From Straminergon stramineum (lineage: Eukaryota > Streptophyta > Bryopsida > Hypnales > Calliergonaceae), in NCBI GenBank assembly GCA_963920665.1, contig OY987265.1, positions 30,943,001 to 31,007,000 of the forward strand: a DNA stretch of 64,000 nt. The letters are read 5' to 3'. The notes beneath the pieces were generated by a model, which ran no database searches, was not told the origin of the DNA, and worked only from the letters and a program-made list of their open reading frames with translations. Made by a program: the position numbers and the translations under genes. Shown here piece after piece: positions 52,000 through 63,508 of the stretch. How positions within the stretch are numbered: the stretch's first letter is position 1; each line of letters opens with the position of its first letter.

Positions 52000-53106
52000 G
52001 ATTGCCAATTGCGTTCTTCACCGCTGCTGCGTCAAATGAGGTAATTCCCCAAACAGGAGGATGAGCTCCAGCGCGGGGGTGTCAACGGAGGCCAGGGCCG
52101 CAACGATGATGCATTGCGGTCATGATGCAACAATAGCGTGAAGGAGCATCAAGCACTGAAGGAGCTCCAGAGGAGAGTGTCCTAAGCTTACAGTCTTTGC
52201 GAGAGTACTCTTGCAGGCCGTATGTGCTTCCTCTTTGAGAGATGTGGGTCACGTCAGCAGTCCACCTCACCCTAATTTCATCCCGATGGAGTGCCTAGCT
52301 GGCTTCGATCCACAGAATCCTCACGATTTGCTCCTCCACCTAAAATCGTCTAAATACGCATTTGAACATGATTCCTATTATGTAAGGTAATTGTCAAAGT
52401 TTTTGTTGAGTCTCGTTGGGAGTTAAAAAGAAGATTCTGAATTTTCTAAGCATGCATTTTTGGATTAGTGTAGGAATGAACTACAAATTTACAAAGTGTT
52501 GAAAACAAATGTACCTAGAGGTAATATCCAAAATCAGATTTAGGTTCTCATGAATAAATGACCTTATACTTCTCAATAAGATTATAGAGGGATTGGCAAA
52601 GAAAAGAATTGCAAATAGGTGTAGCTACTTTATTTGTCCAAAGAAAAACAATTAGTCCCTTTCACAATTGCCATTCTTTTATAACATATAATTGCTACTT
52701 CATTTTTATGCAGTTCCAATCAAATTATGTCAAATTTCAATCTTCTAAAAACAGGAACTTCATTTATAATGATTTTTTTTCATTTTATTTAATAGTTGAA
52801 TCAAAATTGTTTGTAAAAATTTTAATTTTTTTGATTTAGCAAACATTTAAGAAATATCAATGTCTCACATCTTTATAATGGTAGATATTTCAAAAAAGTT
52901 GCAAAATTCACCTACTACTATTTTTTCAATGCCACTATTTTGTAAGCCTATGAGCACAAGCTTGTGAGCACCGAGTGGGGATTGCGCAAGAGGTGATAAC
53001 TAAAAATTGAAGAAAGCATTAGAGAAGTCAATTAAATTTCTAAAAATTGATTTTATCCAAAACATTCAATCAAATTTTATTATTTTTGAAGAAATTTAAG
53101 TACTTA
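52000..53106. other. Miro upstream flank passing into AT-rich spacer
   Basis: Up to about 52330 the DNA keeps gene-like composition and must hold the Miro promoter. It then turns abruptly AT-rich. At about 52927-52990 a segment (CCACTATTTTGTAAGCCTAT, then AGCTTGTGAGCA) resembles one end of the hAT-like elements at 28521 and 23171; no partner end was found. Confidence 0.5.
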
Positions 53107-53650
53107 GGGCCAATTTATACTTGGGGCCGGATTGAAGGCTTGCTAGAATTCTCTGAATGTGAGTCAATAGGATCACTCAATTTCTCCAAATCCGGCCCAA
53201 GGGCTTTATACCTTAGGCCAAATTGAACTACAACTCATCCTTCATGTCGCCTTAGGTGGCATAGTTTTGGCGCCAAACCTTCTAGCCCCAAGGGAGCAAT
53301 CAGGACGAGGTTTGGGGTGGCCCGAACTCCCATCTAGGGCCAAATTGGGCTCCTCCACTAGATCATACAAATCTCTACCATTGATTTTTAGAAATTTATT
53401 TTTACTTTTATATTTTTCTTACAAACACCTTCATTGTGCTTCTTGCCTGACTGTCTATTCTTCTTTGTCTACTTGTTTGGCCTTGTTTATGTGGCCTTAA
53501 GGTTATTTCATAAGCCAAATTAAATTAAATTAAATACCAATCATTTTTTTTATTCTTGATAAGGATTCATAATGAATGTAATTTTTGTTTGGGCTGGTAA
53601 TTTATGAAAAAATTAAATTAATCACCAAGTATTTCCTAATTTGGTGCTTT

Positions 53651-53746
53651 GGTAATTTGTTAATCAACCCACCAAGCCTTTCTTGATACGGTAATTAATT
53701 TTAAAAAGTCATGATTAAGAAAGGCTTCGTGGGCTCACTAATTACC
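53651..53746. repeat. Imperfect hairpin, arms about 35 bp
   Basis: GGTAATTTGTTAAT..CCCACCAAGCCTTTCTTGAT on the left pairs with ATTAAGAAAGGCTTCGTGGG..ACTAATTACC on the right across about 25 bases. It lies inside the older inverted-repeat element and may be a separate small foldback insertion. Confidence 0.6.
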
Positions 53747-54240
53747 TTTCTTGATAAATTTATTAAAAAATTAAATTAACTTCAAATAGTGAAATGAAAA
53801 AAAGATTTTATATCGTTTAACTATTTGAAATAAATTTAATTTCCTATTTGCAAGAAGTTACCATTAGTGAATTGTTCATAATTTTCTATTTTATTGTTGG
53901 CTTTTGAAAGAAAGTTCTTGCACACCAAAGAATGCGACATTTAGATACCATATTATATTTCTCTGTTCCAAAATAGTTTTTTCAAAATAAGGTAGTCGGC
54001 TCTTCAAGCAACCATTTGAGATTTGATTGCCTTTTCAGGGAAGTTGGACTCTTTCAAAAAAAATTTAATAGATTGTAGTAGGAATAAAATTGAATTTGGC
54101 ATCTAATCCAAGACATTTCATATTTTTTGGACCTTTGTGTAAGAAGTTACTAAATTTTGAAGTTAAAACACAATGGTCACTAAAAGTGATTACCTCCTTC
54201 AATGTACATCCCTAGTACATTGAAGAAAGCAAAATCTACC

Positions 54241-55468
54241 CACTAGAAGAAAAGCATGTCCGCTACAACCAACTAAAATGCAACTACGGTCCTATGCAAC
54301 TGCCCTACAACTACAATCCTCTATATTTGCACCAACTTTGACATAGTAAGACTATAGTTGCAAAGTAGTCACACAATGTAGTTACGGTTACAAGAATATA
54401 ACAAAAGAGTTAATGTGAGGTATTTTACATCCAATATTCATCAAAATTGTCGACGTGGACAATTTTACATTTTGTAGAGTCCCATGTGTCTATCTACAAT
54501 TGCTTATAATCTAAATTTGATAGCAATTCAATTAGAAAGCAATTCTAGTGCAACTAGATTGCAACTAGAAAGCAACTACAATGCAACTATAATGCAACTA
54601 GACGACACCTAGATTGCAACTACAATGTAACTAGACTACAATTAGACTACAAATAGACTGCAATTAAAGTTTGACTAGAATTTGTCTAAAAAATGACTAG
54701 ACTTCAACTACAATACAACTAGCATGCAACTAGAAACCAAGTAAATTGCAACTAGAAAAAAACTAGCTTGCAACTACAAAACAACTAAAATGCAACTACT
54801 ACTAAGTCTTTTATTAATTGTCCCATATCAATTATCAAGAATACAATTAAGTTAGACATATAAGAATTGTAAGTTATAGCAATCTTGTGTAATGAATTTT
54901 GATTATGAAATTCTAATATTTCTACATGTTGTAGATTTTTACACTTCGTAGATTTTTACAAATTGTATAAATCTATAAATTATAGATTTCTACAATTTGT
55001 AGATCTCTACAACTTATAGATTTATACAATTTGTAGATTTCTATAATCTACAAAATTCTACAAATATTTAAAATTTTAAGAAATTTTTGGATTTAGCAAT
55101 GTAAAAAAAAGATAGATATGAAATTCTAAATCTACATATCTATGAATTACAGACAAGTTGTACGTTAGTTGGAAACCACTTGGGAACTAGTTGCACGTCA
55201 ATCACAAACTAGTTGCACATCAGTTGCATGTTAGTCACATATAAATAATTTCCACATTAGCAACCACATTACAGGAGTTCATCGACGAACTTCCAAATAG
55301 GCTGTGGGATGAGAAACAACCTTGGAAATTTTTCCAACTACTTTGCAACTAGTGCGACTTATCCACTGCAACTACAGACTCTTTTTTGTCACCTAGTTGC
55401 AAACATCTCATGCAACTACAAAACTAGTTGCAAACAGTAGTCACAGAACCCCTTGTTTTCTTCTAGTG
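54241..55468. mobile_element. Non-autonomous CACTA (En/Spm-type) element
   Basis: The ends are CACTAGAAGAAAA (54241-54253) and TTTTCTTCTAGTG (55456-55468), perfect inverted repeats. They are flanked by ACC at 54238-54240 and ACC at 55469-55471, a perfect 3-bp target duplication as made by CACTA elements. The interior (about 54270-54810 and 55140-55450) is filled with short repeats of the TGCAACTA / CAACTAGA type on both strands, like the subterminal transposase-binding repeats of this superfamily. The centre (about 54920-55075) is an AT-rich array of TAGATTTCTACAATTTG-type units. At 1228 bp with no open frame it cannot encode its own transposase. Confidence 0.85.
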
Positions 55469-56140
55469 ACCTTTGTGTCATCATCAACTTTAGAGCAAAC
55501 TACCTTATGCATTTATTGATTTACATTATGCCTTTGAGTAGTCACCATGTTGCAAAAATAGAAGAATAGAGAATGTGACTTGATGTATATTCAATAAACA
55601 AATAATCCATAAATTTATATAAAAAATGAAGTTTGTTTTTATTTAGGTATGATTTTAAAAATGAAAAAGAATAAGAAAAAATAGGAAGAAAAAGGTTCAA
55701 ATAAAGTAGAAAAAATATTTTTTTCAAATAGAAAATTAGGAAGAGAAATGAAAAGTTCCAAAAGAAGGAAAAAAATTCTCTCTTCCATTTTTTTCATCTT
55801 GAAATAGGATAAATAGGAATAGAAAGGAAAAGGTTAAATTTTTTTTTTAAATTCTCTCTTCTACTTTTGGAATAGAATAAATAGGGAAAAAAAGATAAAA
55901 GAAAAAAAGAAAAATAATTTTTTTAAGGGAAGAAAGGAAGATAAAAGAAAAGATGCATCTTTTTACATTTTTTTTAATTGAGCATTAAGAAAATTCAAGA
56001 ACACATGGATCAGAAATTGGGCCTTAGAATCTAGCCAAAGAGCTTTACACTAACAAGGGCCGGATGGAGAAATTGGGGCCGGATTGAAGGCAAACCCAAT
56101 TGGCCTTCCATTTGGCCCCAGGCCTAGTATAAACCCAGCC
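55469..56140. other. Purine-rich spacer, right part of the older element
   Basis: A-rich runs with GAAAAG/GGAAAAA words between about 55600 and 55960; no gene. Ends in the GGCC-rich right terminus of the element starting at 53107. Confidence 0.5.
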
Positions 56141-57033
56141 CACTAGTAGAAAAAGGGTTGTAAATGACTAGCATTAATGACTAAAAATCTAGTCATTTAG
56201 GACACTTATAACTACACTATGACTAAAGTTTGATTTTAGGGTTTAAGTCATTTTGGACAAGTCATTTAGGACATTGTAGTCATTCATGTGTAATGATTTA
56301 TTTCTCATCCAACTGCTAATGTGGAAGTTCATTAGTATATGATTATATGGGGCAATTGACCTAGAAAATATAATTGCTAACATGGTCTATACACGTGGAG
56401 GTTTGGGGTTGGTTGGTTTTGGAATGATGTGGCAAGCATTGATAACCCTATTCAAATGAAGTGGAAAATTTTAGATCACTTGTTAGTCATTTTGTAGTAA
56501 AGATTTTGGCTACAATTGTCATACTTTAGTCATTTTTGAGTTTGTTGCAATCATTTTGAAAGGTTTGTATATCCTTAGGGAGTCATATAGTGGTCATATG
56601 ATAGTCATTATTTAGTCATTTATATGTTGGTTACACAATAGTTGAGTAGATGACTATTGCAATCATTCATTAGTTTTCTATAGTTGCAAACAAATAAACA
56701 AGAAGTAAGAGGATTGAAGAATAGCTTTTAATGAATAATTTTGTACATTTATTATGTGACTACATTTTCATGACTGTACTACAATTGCATTCTGTTTCTA
56801 TGGCTACAGTTTGACTACACTATAACTAAACTATATATGATTGCACTATAATTGTACTTTGACTGCAGTTTGACTAAACTATGACTAAACTATATATAAA
56901 TGTATCAAGATTGTAGTATGACTATGTACTTGGACTACAATCTGCTTTGAACTTCTTCTTTTCTCCAAACCATAATTTGTTTTTGCTTCTTGGTCCATAA
57001 AAAATATAGCCAACTACCAACTAAAACAACCAA

Positions 57034-57158
57034 TAACAAAACCACAAATCAATAAAATAACAAAACCACAAATCAGTAAAGCAACAAAATCACACATCAG
57101 TAAGCAACAAAACCACAAATCAATAAAGCAACAAAACCACAAATCAGTAAAGCACAAC
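57034..57158. repeat. Tandem repeat, five units of about 23 bp
   Basis: ACAAAACCACAAATCARTAAA-type units follow one another with small changes. No coding. Confidence 0.75.
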
Positions 57159-57235
57159 AACAACAAAAAATGAAATTATAAATTAAGTCTTCACTAAGGA
57201 AAATTGAAGCAAAAACAAGAGGAGAAAATGAGAAG

Positions 57236-60200
57236 ATGTTTGTAAATACAAAGATAGGGACTAAGATTGAACATCCCTTAACAAGGCCTCAACTTGTGAC
57301 CACCAAACTTTAACCAGACAAGAATCCAAGCAAATCTTTCCAAAAGCTTACATAGGATATGCCATGTCAACTCACAAGTTGTACATAGAATAAAAGAGAG
57401 ATAGCATTTCACAAGTTGTATAGATAATAGTCTCAAGGTAGAACACTATTGTGTAGATAAGAATAAACTAAAGTATACTCCCAAAAGTTTGCCAAATACA
57501 AGTATCCATAAAAAGTACAATAAAAAGACGAAAAGTCCAATGCTTGCAAATTGTCTTCTTTCTTGAAATCCAAAGTTTGGAATCTAGGATCTGAAGGCAT
57601 AGCCTCACCTGTACCCATCCCAATACACAAAACAAACCAATGTTATGTTAGTGGGGATGTAACAGGTGTTTTAAGCTATAGTCAACTGCTATCTATGTCA
57701 TAAATTTGTAAAACCAAAAGGAAGCACAAAGAATTACAAAATGGCAAGCAAAGAAATGTATATGTAAAGCAAATCCTCAACATAAAACAAGTAATCCAAT
57801 GACCTTTGCCATTCCCGTAGAGTGTAATCGCTTGAAGTTCAAGAGACACACACAAAAATGCACCACAACCCCAAATACAACCGTCACAGTGAGAGAGGAA
57901 GGAAATAGAGCAAAGAAGCAACTATAGGCTCATTAATTTGAAATTGGGGGGGAAAACAAAACATAGAAGTGGTCATAGTGAGTGATTTACACTTAATTAT
58001 CATTCCCAAGGTAGTAGGTATTAGCCAATTAAATGACCACCCATAGTAGAGGGTGGGTGGTAGGTACATCCCACTTGGAAGGCTAATTGAGAACTCTAGT
58101 GCTGTTACATAGGCCCCCCCATATGGTGGATGTACTAGGAAAATAGTACCTATAGTGTACCTAAGTAAAAGATAGCCAATATGTTTAGGTTTATTTGTTA
58201 AAAATTATTTCTTATACTTATAGTATGAATGGTATAAACATTACCAATATACTACAAAAGAAGGTTATAAAGGGTTATTTAAAGAAATTTATATGTGGGT
58301 GCAAAGTTTGAAAAAATTAGGGAAATAAATCATGGGCAAAAGTAAATAAGACCATATAAGGTCCCCTAATAAGTAGGAAGGTCATATTCGTTATATTGAG
58401 ACTTTTTGCAGATTTTGAGACATAATGCTAGTTTTTGGAAAATTCATTTAAAAAATTAGGAATTGAAACCCAAAATAAATAATGCTCAAATAGTGATCCT
58501 ATAATGAAATTCTAAGAGTTGGTGTTGTTACCTATTTATAAAAAAATACCAATAAAGAGATAAAACGGTTTATCCTCGAGTCGAGGATAAAATTGAGGCA
58601 GCGAAAGGTCTCAATATAATGAATATGGCCTTTAGGGTGTGATTTTACCACAACAAAATTTAGGGTTTACAATACATGATTTTAGCAATAGTAAATAAAT
58701 TAGGAAAGTTTCCCAATGAATGAACATGAATTGTTCTATGGCTAAAGAAGATACTAAGACTAAACATCCCAAAATTGGGCTTCATCTTGTCTCAATCTAA
58801 CTTTAACCAAACAAATGTTTTAGCATATCTTTACAGTACAAAGGTATGACCTAACAATTCATAGGTAATTCTCTAAATAGTCTCAAGATGATACTATGAA
58901 GTAAAAACAATATTGTTTATAAAATGATGTGATCTCTCATATGGAGTCAAGTACCAATAAACATAAAAAACTACAAATATCCATAATAAGCACATCAAAG
59001 TAATAGAGAGTTTAGGTGCTTGAAAATTTTCTTCTCTCTAGAAATCCAAAAATGGAATTCAAGATGTGAAGGTGCAGCCTCACTTATACATGTCCCAAAA
59101 CACACAACAAGCCAAGGTTATATTAGTGAGGATGTAACAAGTGTCTTCAAGTGCATCCAATTGCTATCTATGTCACAGATCACAAATTCATAGTGAAGGA
59201 AATCAAAGAGGTTGCAAAATCACAAAAACAAAGCAAATCCAACATAATATCAAAAAAAAAAACTCAAGCCTGAAGAGACCTTTGCCATTCCCAAAGTGAG
59301 GTAAGAAGCTCAAGAGTTTGCACAAACACGTCTCCTCACAAATCACCACATGGACCCGTCACAACAAAGATGGTGAAGTCGGGCAAGAGCCAACCATTAT
59401 ATAGTTACAAAATTGGAGGGTAGTCTAGAAGGCTTCATTAATTAGGTAGTTTGAACCACTACCTTGCCATAATAATGGGCCACCCACAGTGGATGGGTGG
59501 GTGATTCATATAACCTTGGTAGGCAATTTCAAATTTCAAATTTCAATTATCTCATGTGACAGATTTGGAACAACCTATGTATTGGTTGATTTGGGATATT
59601 AAATTTGAAAATAATTTTTACATTTAGATTTTTAAAGAAGTTTTAATCCTTAAAAGAATGTAAATTCAAAAATGAGTACTTATGTTGTGTGCTTATAGGA
59701 ATAGAATTATATATTTATTTGTTTTTTGGGGAAATTTTAATTTTGGCAATTGAAGACCAAAAAAAGTCTAAAAAAGAATCTAAAGGCTTACTTCCAACAA
59801 AATAAAATAGGATAAGAGTCCTAATTTACATGATTCATTGGTATGTACTAAATGATAGCCGAAGAAGAAGAGACTAAGACTGAAACACCCCTAAAACAGG
59901 GCTTCACCTTTGTCATAACTTAACTTTATGCCTCAAAGTGACTCACATCATATCACATTACATCATAGTATCAAAACTAGGTGTTACCAAATAATATATT
60001 GGGTAACTATAAGCCCTGAGATTATCAAAAGTGCCATAGCCCATCCATGTCTATTCACAAGTTTCAAACAAAGAAAAAAGAACACAAGAAGGATGAGTCC
60101 ATGTGCATGACAATAGAATCTTGCACCAATTCCATGGTGGAGAAATCAGATTTGAAGGCTGAGCCTCACCTGTGCCCGTCCCAAAACACATAACAAACCA

Positions 60201-60640
60201 ATGTAATGTCAGTGAGGATGCACGAGGTGTCTTCAGCTATAGCCAATTGCTATCTATGTTGCAAATCATACATACCAAGAACAAGAATTAGTGAAACAAG
60301 TCATAAGGTAGAAAAGCATCAATGTCAAAGCAAATTCCTCAATCAAATCACAAAACTACAAGTGCAAAGAGACCATTGCCATTCTCGTGTCACAGTAGCA
60401 CTTCAATAGTCAGTACACACAAACTCCACACGAAAGCAGCCCGCCACAGCCAAACTCCAAAGATGAAAGACAAGGAGGAAACGGGAAGCTATTACATGTG
60501 TATGGAATTGGAGGAAACAAATTCAAACCCAGTCATAATTAGGTATCTGGGAGTAACTACCTACCGTAGTGGTACATGACTAATAATAAAGGCCAAACCT
60601 ATAGTGGGTTGGGTGGGTGGTTTTTTATACCCTTAGGCCA
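57236..60640. repeat. Three diverged copies of a ~0.8-kb segment
   Basis: Copies lie at about 57236-58080, 58745-59530 and 59860-60640, all in the same orientation. Shared landmarks in order: GACTAAGAYTGAAMAYCCC; RGGCYTCA; GAAGGCATAGCCTCACCTGT-type; CCCAAAACACATAACAARCCA-type; AGTGAGGATG and GGTGTCTTCAG; CAAYTGCTATCTATGT; GACCTTTGCCATTCCC; and a GTGGGTGG end. No frame is shared, so the conserved landmarks are not obviously coding. It may be captured and amplified sequence inside the large CACTA-like element. Confidence 0.75.
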
Positions 60641-61404
60641 GATTCAATCCCATTTGACCATCCCATAAAAAGGCTTAATGTAGCATTAGGTCATGGGAAA
60701 AATCAAATTAGAGAATAGGCTTAGAAAAACCTTAGAAAAAATAAAATAATTTTTTTTTTTTTCCAATTCCTCATAAAGCTATTTTATTTTGGTAAATTAA
60801 AGTTAATCCATAACGTAATGGACAACAACCAAATAAAAAAGTTTATATGCTTTTGTAATTGACAAATTGGGGCATTTGACAGGACTTACAATTGATGAAG
60901 AAAACATAGTGTTAACCATGTTACCAAGGCATAAGGTGCAAGCATGAGTTTATGTGGCAAATATTTGTATCCAAAATATAGAGTGATCCTAAATTTTGGA
61001 AAAATATACAAGACAATTGCCAAAGAAGAAGAAGAAGAAGATAGACTAAAGAGGTGGCGGCTAACCTAAACCTAACTATAAATGAGAGAGACAAAATCTC
61101 CATCGTTCATCTACAATAGCTACAACTGCAATCTGCAACTACCACATCACAATATATTCTATGACTAAATAACAACTACACAATGATTGAAAAATGACTC
61201 ATCTATGACTAATAAGTGAGATGCAATTACAACATACCACATGTGAGTTGCCACAAAAGTAGAAAGGCGGCTAACCTTAAATGTGGTGGCTAACCTAAAA
61301 TCCGAACCATCTATTTGTTGTCAAGATACAATCTGAGCCTTCCATTTGTTGTTGAAATGAAATTTCACCCATCCATTTGAGTTGCTTTAGAAAGAAGAAA
61401 TCTG

Positions 61405-61600
61405 ATTAGTCCATCTGATCCATCCATCTAAGCTATCAATTAGGTCTATTTGATCCATACATCTAAGCCGTTGATTAGGTCTTTCTGATCCATCCATCAA
61501 AACCATTGATTAGGTCTATTTGATCCATCCATTTGATTCATCATAACCATCCATCTAATCCGTGTGATTCATCCATCTAAGCTATCCATCTAGTCCATTT
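61405..61600. repeat. Minisatellite, period about 35 bp
   Basis: Units starting near 61405, 61439, 61474 and 61509 share ATTAGGTCTATTTGATCC and CATCCATCTAAGCC words. It decays on the right into shorter CATCCATCTA units. Confidence 0.75.
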
Positions 61601-61611
61601 ACAGCTTAATA

Positions 61612-62542
61612 TTAACTCCTAAAGGATCATTGTCCTCTTAGGGAACAAAATAGATTTCAGGTAGGTTCCTATGACCTCAATTTTTAGTGAATTTTTTTGA
61701 AACTTTCCCATAAGATAGAAAAATTGATTAACTTCATGGGAAGATAATTTTTATTTCAATCGGTGCCTAGGAACAAAAGTTATGCCCTCTTAAACATAAT
61801 TACACGTCACCGGCAAAAAAATAAATCTACAAAAACTTAGAAAAAAAAACTTTGATTTTTTTTCTCATAGATTATATTTTTATATACATTTGAAGCTTTG
61901 ATTCATTCCATTTGGACAAGTGATGTGAAAGTTACGAACAATCTTGTTTTTCGGGCAGTATGAGCATCTTCTTGAAAAAAATAACTTATAGGATTCATTT
62001 CTGAATGCAATTTTCACAATTTTTCAAAAAAAATTGTTTGACAAGGTTATGTTTGTTTGCTAGAACAATCTCACCATCGAGATTATTGTGTTTCAATCCC
62101 ATCTTAGAGCTATTAATGATATAGTTTTTTATATAATCTTGGACCTACTTCTACTTAACAATTTTTTAGAGAATCAAAATCAAAATTTTTTATTTTGAAA
62201 TTTTTTTTCCTAGAATATCAACTCAATTCTTCAACACAAAATTTTTTTAACTCAAAGTCCATAGTGCAAAAACTTTCAACAAAAGGTGGTCAAAGTCATT
62301 TGAAATTGTTGGCTAGTGTTCAAAAAAACTTCTTTTTCCAACTTTGAATGCTAATATCTCTCAATCTGTGGGGTCAATTTTCATGAAATTCTTACCACAT
62401 GGTCTGAGACAAGTAAAGAACAAGGTCATATGGTTATATTTTTTTTAAAGTATTTTTTTTGTTTTTTTTGGGTGAATGCAATAGAAATGGCAGTTTCAAG
62501 TGGTTTTTGACAAAAAAATGGCCGTGGTCCTTCGGAGGTTAA
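61612..62542. mobile_element. TTAA-bounded inverted-repeat element, copy 4
   Basis: The left end reads TTAACTCCTAAAGGATCATT. The right end, reversed and complemented, reads TTAACCTCCGAAGGACCACG; about 14 of the first 18 positions agree. TTAA lies at 61612-61615 and 62539-62542. The left end is close to that of copy 1 (CCTAAAGGAYCA). The interior has no open frame and carries AAAGTTATG and AAAGTTACG words about 150-180 bp apart. Confidence 0.45.
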
Positions 62543-62845
62543 ATTCAATTTTCTCGGTGTGCAGTATCTCGTAGCCCATTAGTAGTCATTCCTCCATTCT
62601 ACCATAGTCACTTATTGCGCTCAATTTATGACATCACAACTCAAGTATGACTTGACGTAATCCACATTAGCAATAGTGCTACAATACATAGACAAAACTA
62701 TAGATGACAACAGTTCTCATTGCTCATCTCATCTAGGCATCATCGAGTACTCCTTTGAATGCTTGATAAATGACTGCAACTTATAACACATGAGCTTTGG
62801 TGACTAAATAATGACTAAAAGTCATTTTTCAGTCATTTTCTAGTG

Positions 62846-63232
62846 ACCACTCATTTTTTCACTGGTTACATTTGCCCTTGTTTTCTAATAAGGCACCTTA
62901 TTATCATGAACCTCTTATTGTGGTTTATTAGAATATGTATTATTATTCTACCTTTCAAAATTGCCTAGAATATTGGAATTACAAATTATGAAGACCAATA
63001 ATTTGATGAATGGGAAAGATAAATGAAAATGGAAATAAGGCTTTATAGAATACTAATATTTTGTTGAATCACAATGTAAATCTCTAAGAATGGCTAATTC
63101 TTTAAAGCTACATGTGTAGGTTGAAACTTAGAGTTTTTAGTATTAGTTTGAAAGCACTGATAGATTCTTAGTATTCTAGGTACAATCAAAATTTTCATTA
63201 GGAACCTTGATGATACCATCCCTAATAATAAG
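62846..63232. other. AT-rich spacer, nothing recognised
   Basis: No gene or repeat structure identified between the end of the CACTA-like block and the long hairpin. Confidence 0.5.
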
Positions 63233-63508
63233 GCACTTCATCACAAATTTTAGAACCTCCGGTTAGTCAACAATTATCATGTGGTTATTGTTGTTTCATG
63301 GGTTCGCATGTTAATATACAATTTAGCACATCATTACGATGCATTACTTTCAACTACAAGTCATGCATCGTAAAAGTGCAATAAATTGTAAAGTAATGCA
63401 TCATAATGATGTGCTAAATTGTATATTAACATGCGAACCCATGAAACAACAATAACCACATGATAATTTTTGCCAAACCAGAGGTTATAAACTTTGTGGT
63501 GTTCACTT
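63233..63508. mobile_element. Long foldback element
   Basis: The inner part of the arms, 63275-63350 and 63390-63465, is almost perfectly complementary (about 76 bp, including GGGTTCGCATGTTAATATAC) around a 39-base loop. Similarity continues outward with more mismatches to about 63240 and 63500, for arms over 100 bp. A foldback MITE is the simplest reading. The reverse frame at 63426-63611 partly overlaps it and is not a gene. Confidence 0.7.

Larger units (their letters stand above)
53107..56140. mobile_element. Older inverted-repeat element hosting a CACTA insertion
   Basis: The left end reads GGGC then ATTTATACTTGGGGCCGG and GATTGAAGGC. The right end, reversed and complemented, reads GGGC then GGTTTATACTAGGCCTGGGGCC and ATGGAAGGC, similar with one small insertion. 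An internal copy of GGGGCCGGATTGAAGGC lies near 56078. No target duplication was found, and the superfamily is uncertain. The CACTA element at 54241-55468 lies inside, so it inserted later. Confidence 0.4.
56141..62845. mobile_element. Large CACTA-like element, candidate
   Basis: The left end begins CACTAGTAGAAAAAGGG. The right end, reversed and complemented, begins CACTAGAAAATGACTG. Only the first CACTAG and an A-run agree well, and the adjacent 3-mers are GCC and ACC, so a target duplication is imperfect. Support comes from subterminal words: AATGACTA / TAGTCATTT repeats crowd both ends (56160-56680 and about 62780-62845) in inverted orientation, together with ACTACAAT words. Within it lie a 23-bp tandem repeat, three copies of one long segment, a minisatellite and a TTAA element. 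No transposase frame was found. Confidence 0.4.

Noticed and set aside
54260..55450. CRISPR-like array from repeated CAACTA words
   Set aside because: Units are short, irregular and on both strands inside a CACTA element of a eukaryotic genome; they are subterminal repeats.
58569..58591. Perfect 11-bp palindrome TTTATCCTCGA/TCGAGGATAAA
   Set aside because: Striking but isolated, within repeat DNA and not near a gene; no reason to call it a regulatory site.
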